From an uncultured Lachnospiraceae bacterium (GTDB lineage: Bacteria; Bacillota; Clostridia; Lachnospirales; Lachnospiraceae): a stretch of 5,509 nucleotides of DNA. The stretch spans positions 1 to 5,509 of the forward strand of contig CALGGL010000366.1 of NCBI GenBank assembly GCA_937915975.1, read 5' to 3'. A model generated the notes under the pieces. It saw only the letters and a list, made by a program, of their open reading frames with translations. It searched no databases and was not told the origin of the DNA. Below are positions 5,478 through 5,509 of the stretch, piece after piece; positions within the stretch are counted from its first letter, which is position 1; each line of letters opens with the position of its first letter. A program made the translations under genes and the position numbers.

Positions 5478-5509
5478 AGATCGGAAGAGCACACGTCTGA
5501 ACTCCAGTC
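5478..5509 (+). other. Illumina TruSeq adapter sequence (contamination, not genomic)
   Basis: The last 32 bases begin AGATCGGAAGAGCACACGTC and continue as the standard Illumina TruSeq read-1 3' adapter, matching it throughout by recall. The leading A corresponds to the A-tail at the ligation junction. The sequence should be trimmed; it adds the false C-terminus EIGRAHV to argJ. Confidence 0.98.

Overview
The window looks like a low-GC Firmicute chromosome fragment, most likely from a gut or rumen Lachnospiraceae-type Clostridium relative. The pointers are strong AAGGAGG-type ribosome binding sites, very A+T-rich intergenic DNA, a type-2 (short) ArgC beside ArgJ, and a Rpn/PD-(D/E)XK transposase-family tail next to a DUF4143 ATPase. 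The genus cannot be fixed from the sequence alone.

Left part (1-1992), accessory in character. It opens inside a gene whose visible C-terminal part resembles the Rpn/PD-(D/E)XK nuclease 'putative transposase' family and ends in GREE repeats. A 166-bp gap follows, holding three near-identical AAAATATGCAT motifs spaced exactly 32 bp apart, a strong extended -10 promoter and a good ribosome binding site. These lead into a complete 432-aa AAA ATPase of the AAA_14/DUF4143 type. A perfect 13-bp inverted repeat then acts as a terminator shared by this gene and the converging argG.

Right part (2017-5477), core metabolism. This is an arginine biosynthesis locus. argG (argininosuccinate synthase) is on the minus strand. 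Divergently transcribed on the plus strand are argC (N-acetyl-gamma-glutamyl-phosphate reductase) and argJ (glutamate N-acetyltransferase / ornithine acetyltransferase). ArgC and ArgJ serve the acetylated ornithine branch, with ArgJ recycling the acetyl group. ArgG acts later, joining citrulline and aspartate. The 249-bp divergent control region holds two mirror-image promoters with the same layout (TTGCAT, 17 bp, TATAAT), short leaders, several inverted repeats that could be ArgR sites, and a run of seven A-tracts with a ~10-bp period that should bend the DNA.

The last 32 bases (5478-5509) are Illumina adapter, not genome. argJ is therefore cut off at codon 321, and the apparent end of its reading frame (EIGRAHV, stop) is an artefact. 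I see no convincing new multi-gene system. The most interesting unexplained items are the 32-bp-phased motif array with a possible translation-blocking hairpin before the DUF4143 ATPase, and the architecture of the argG/argC control region.
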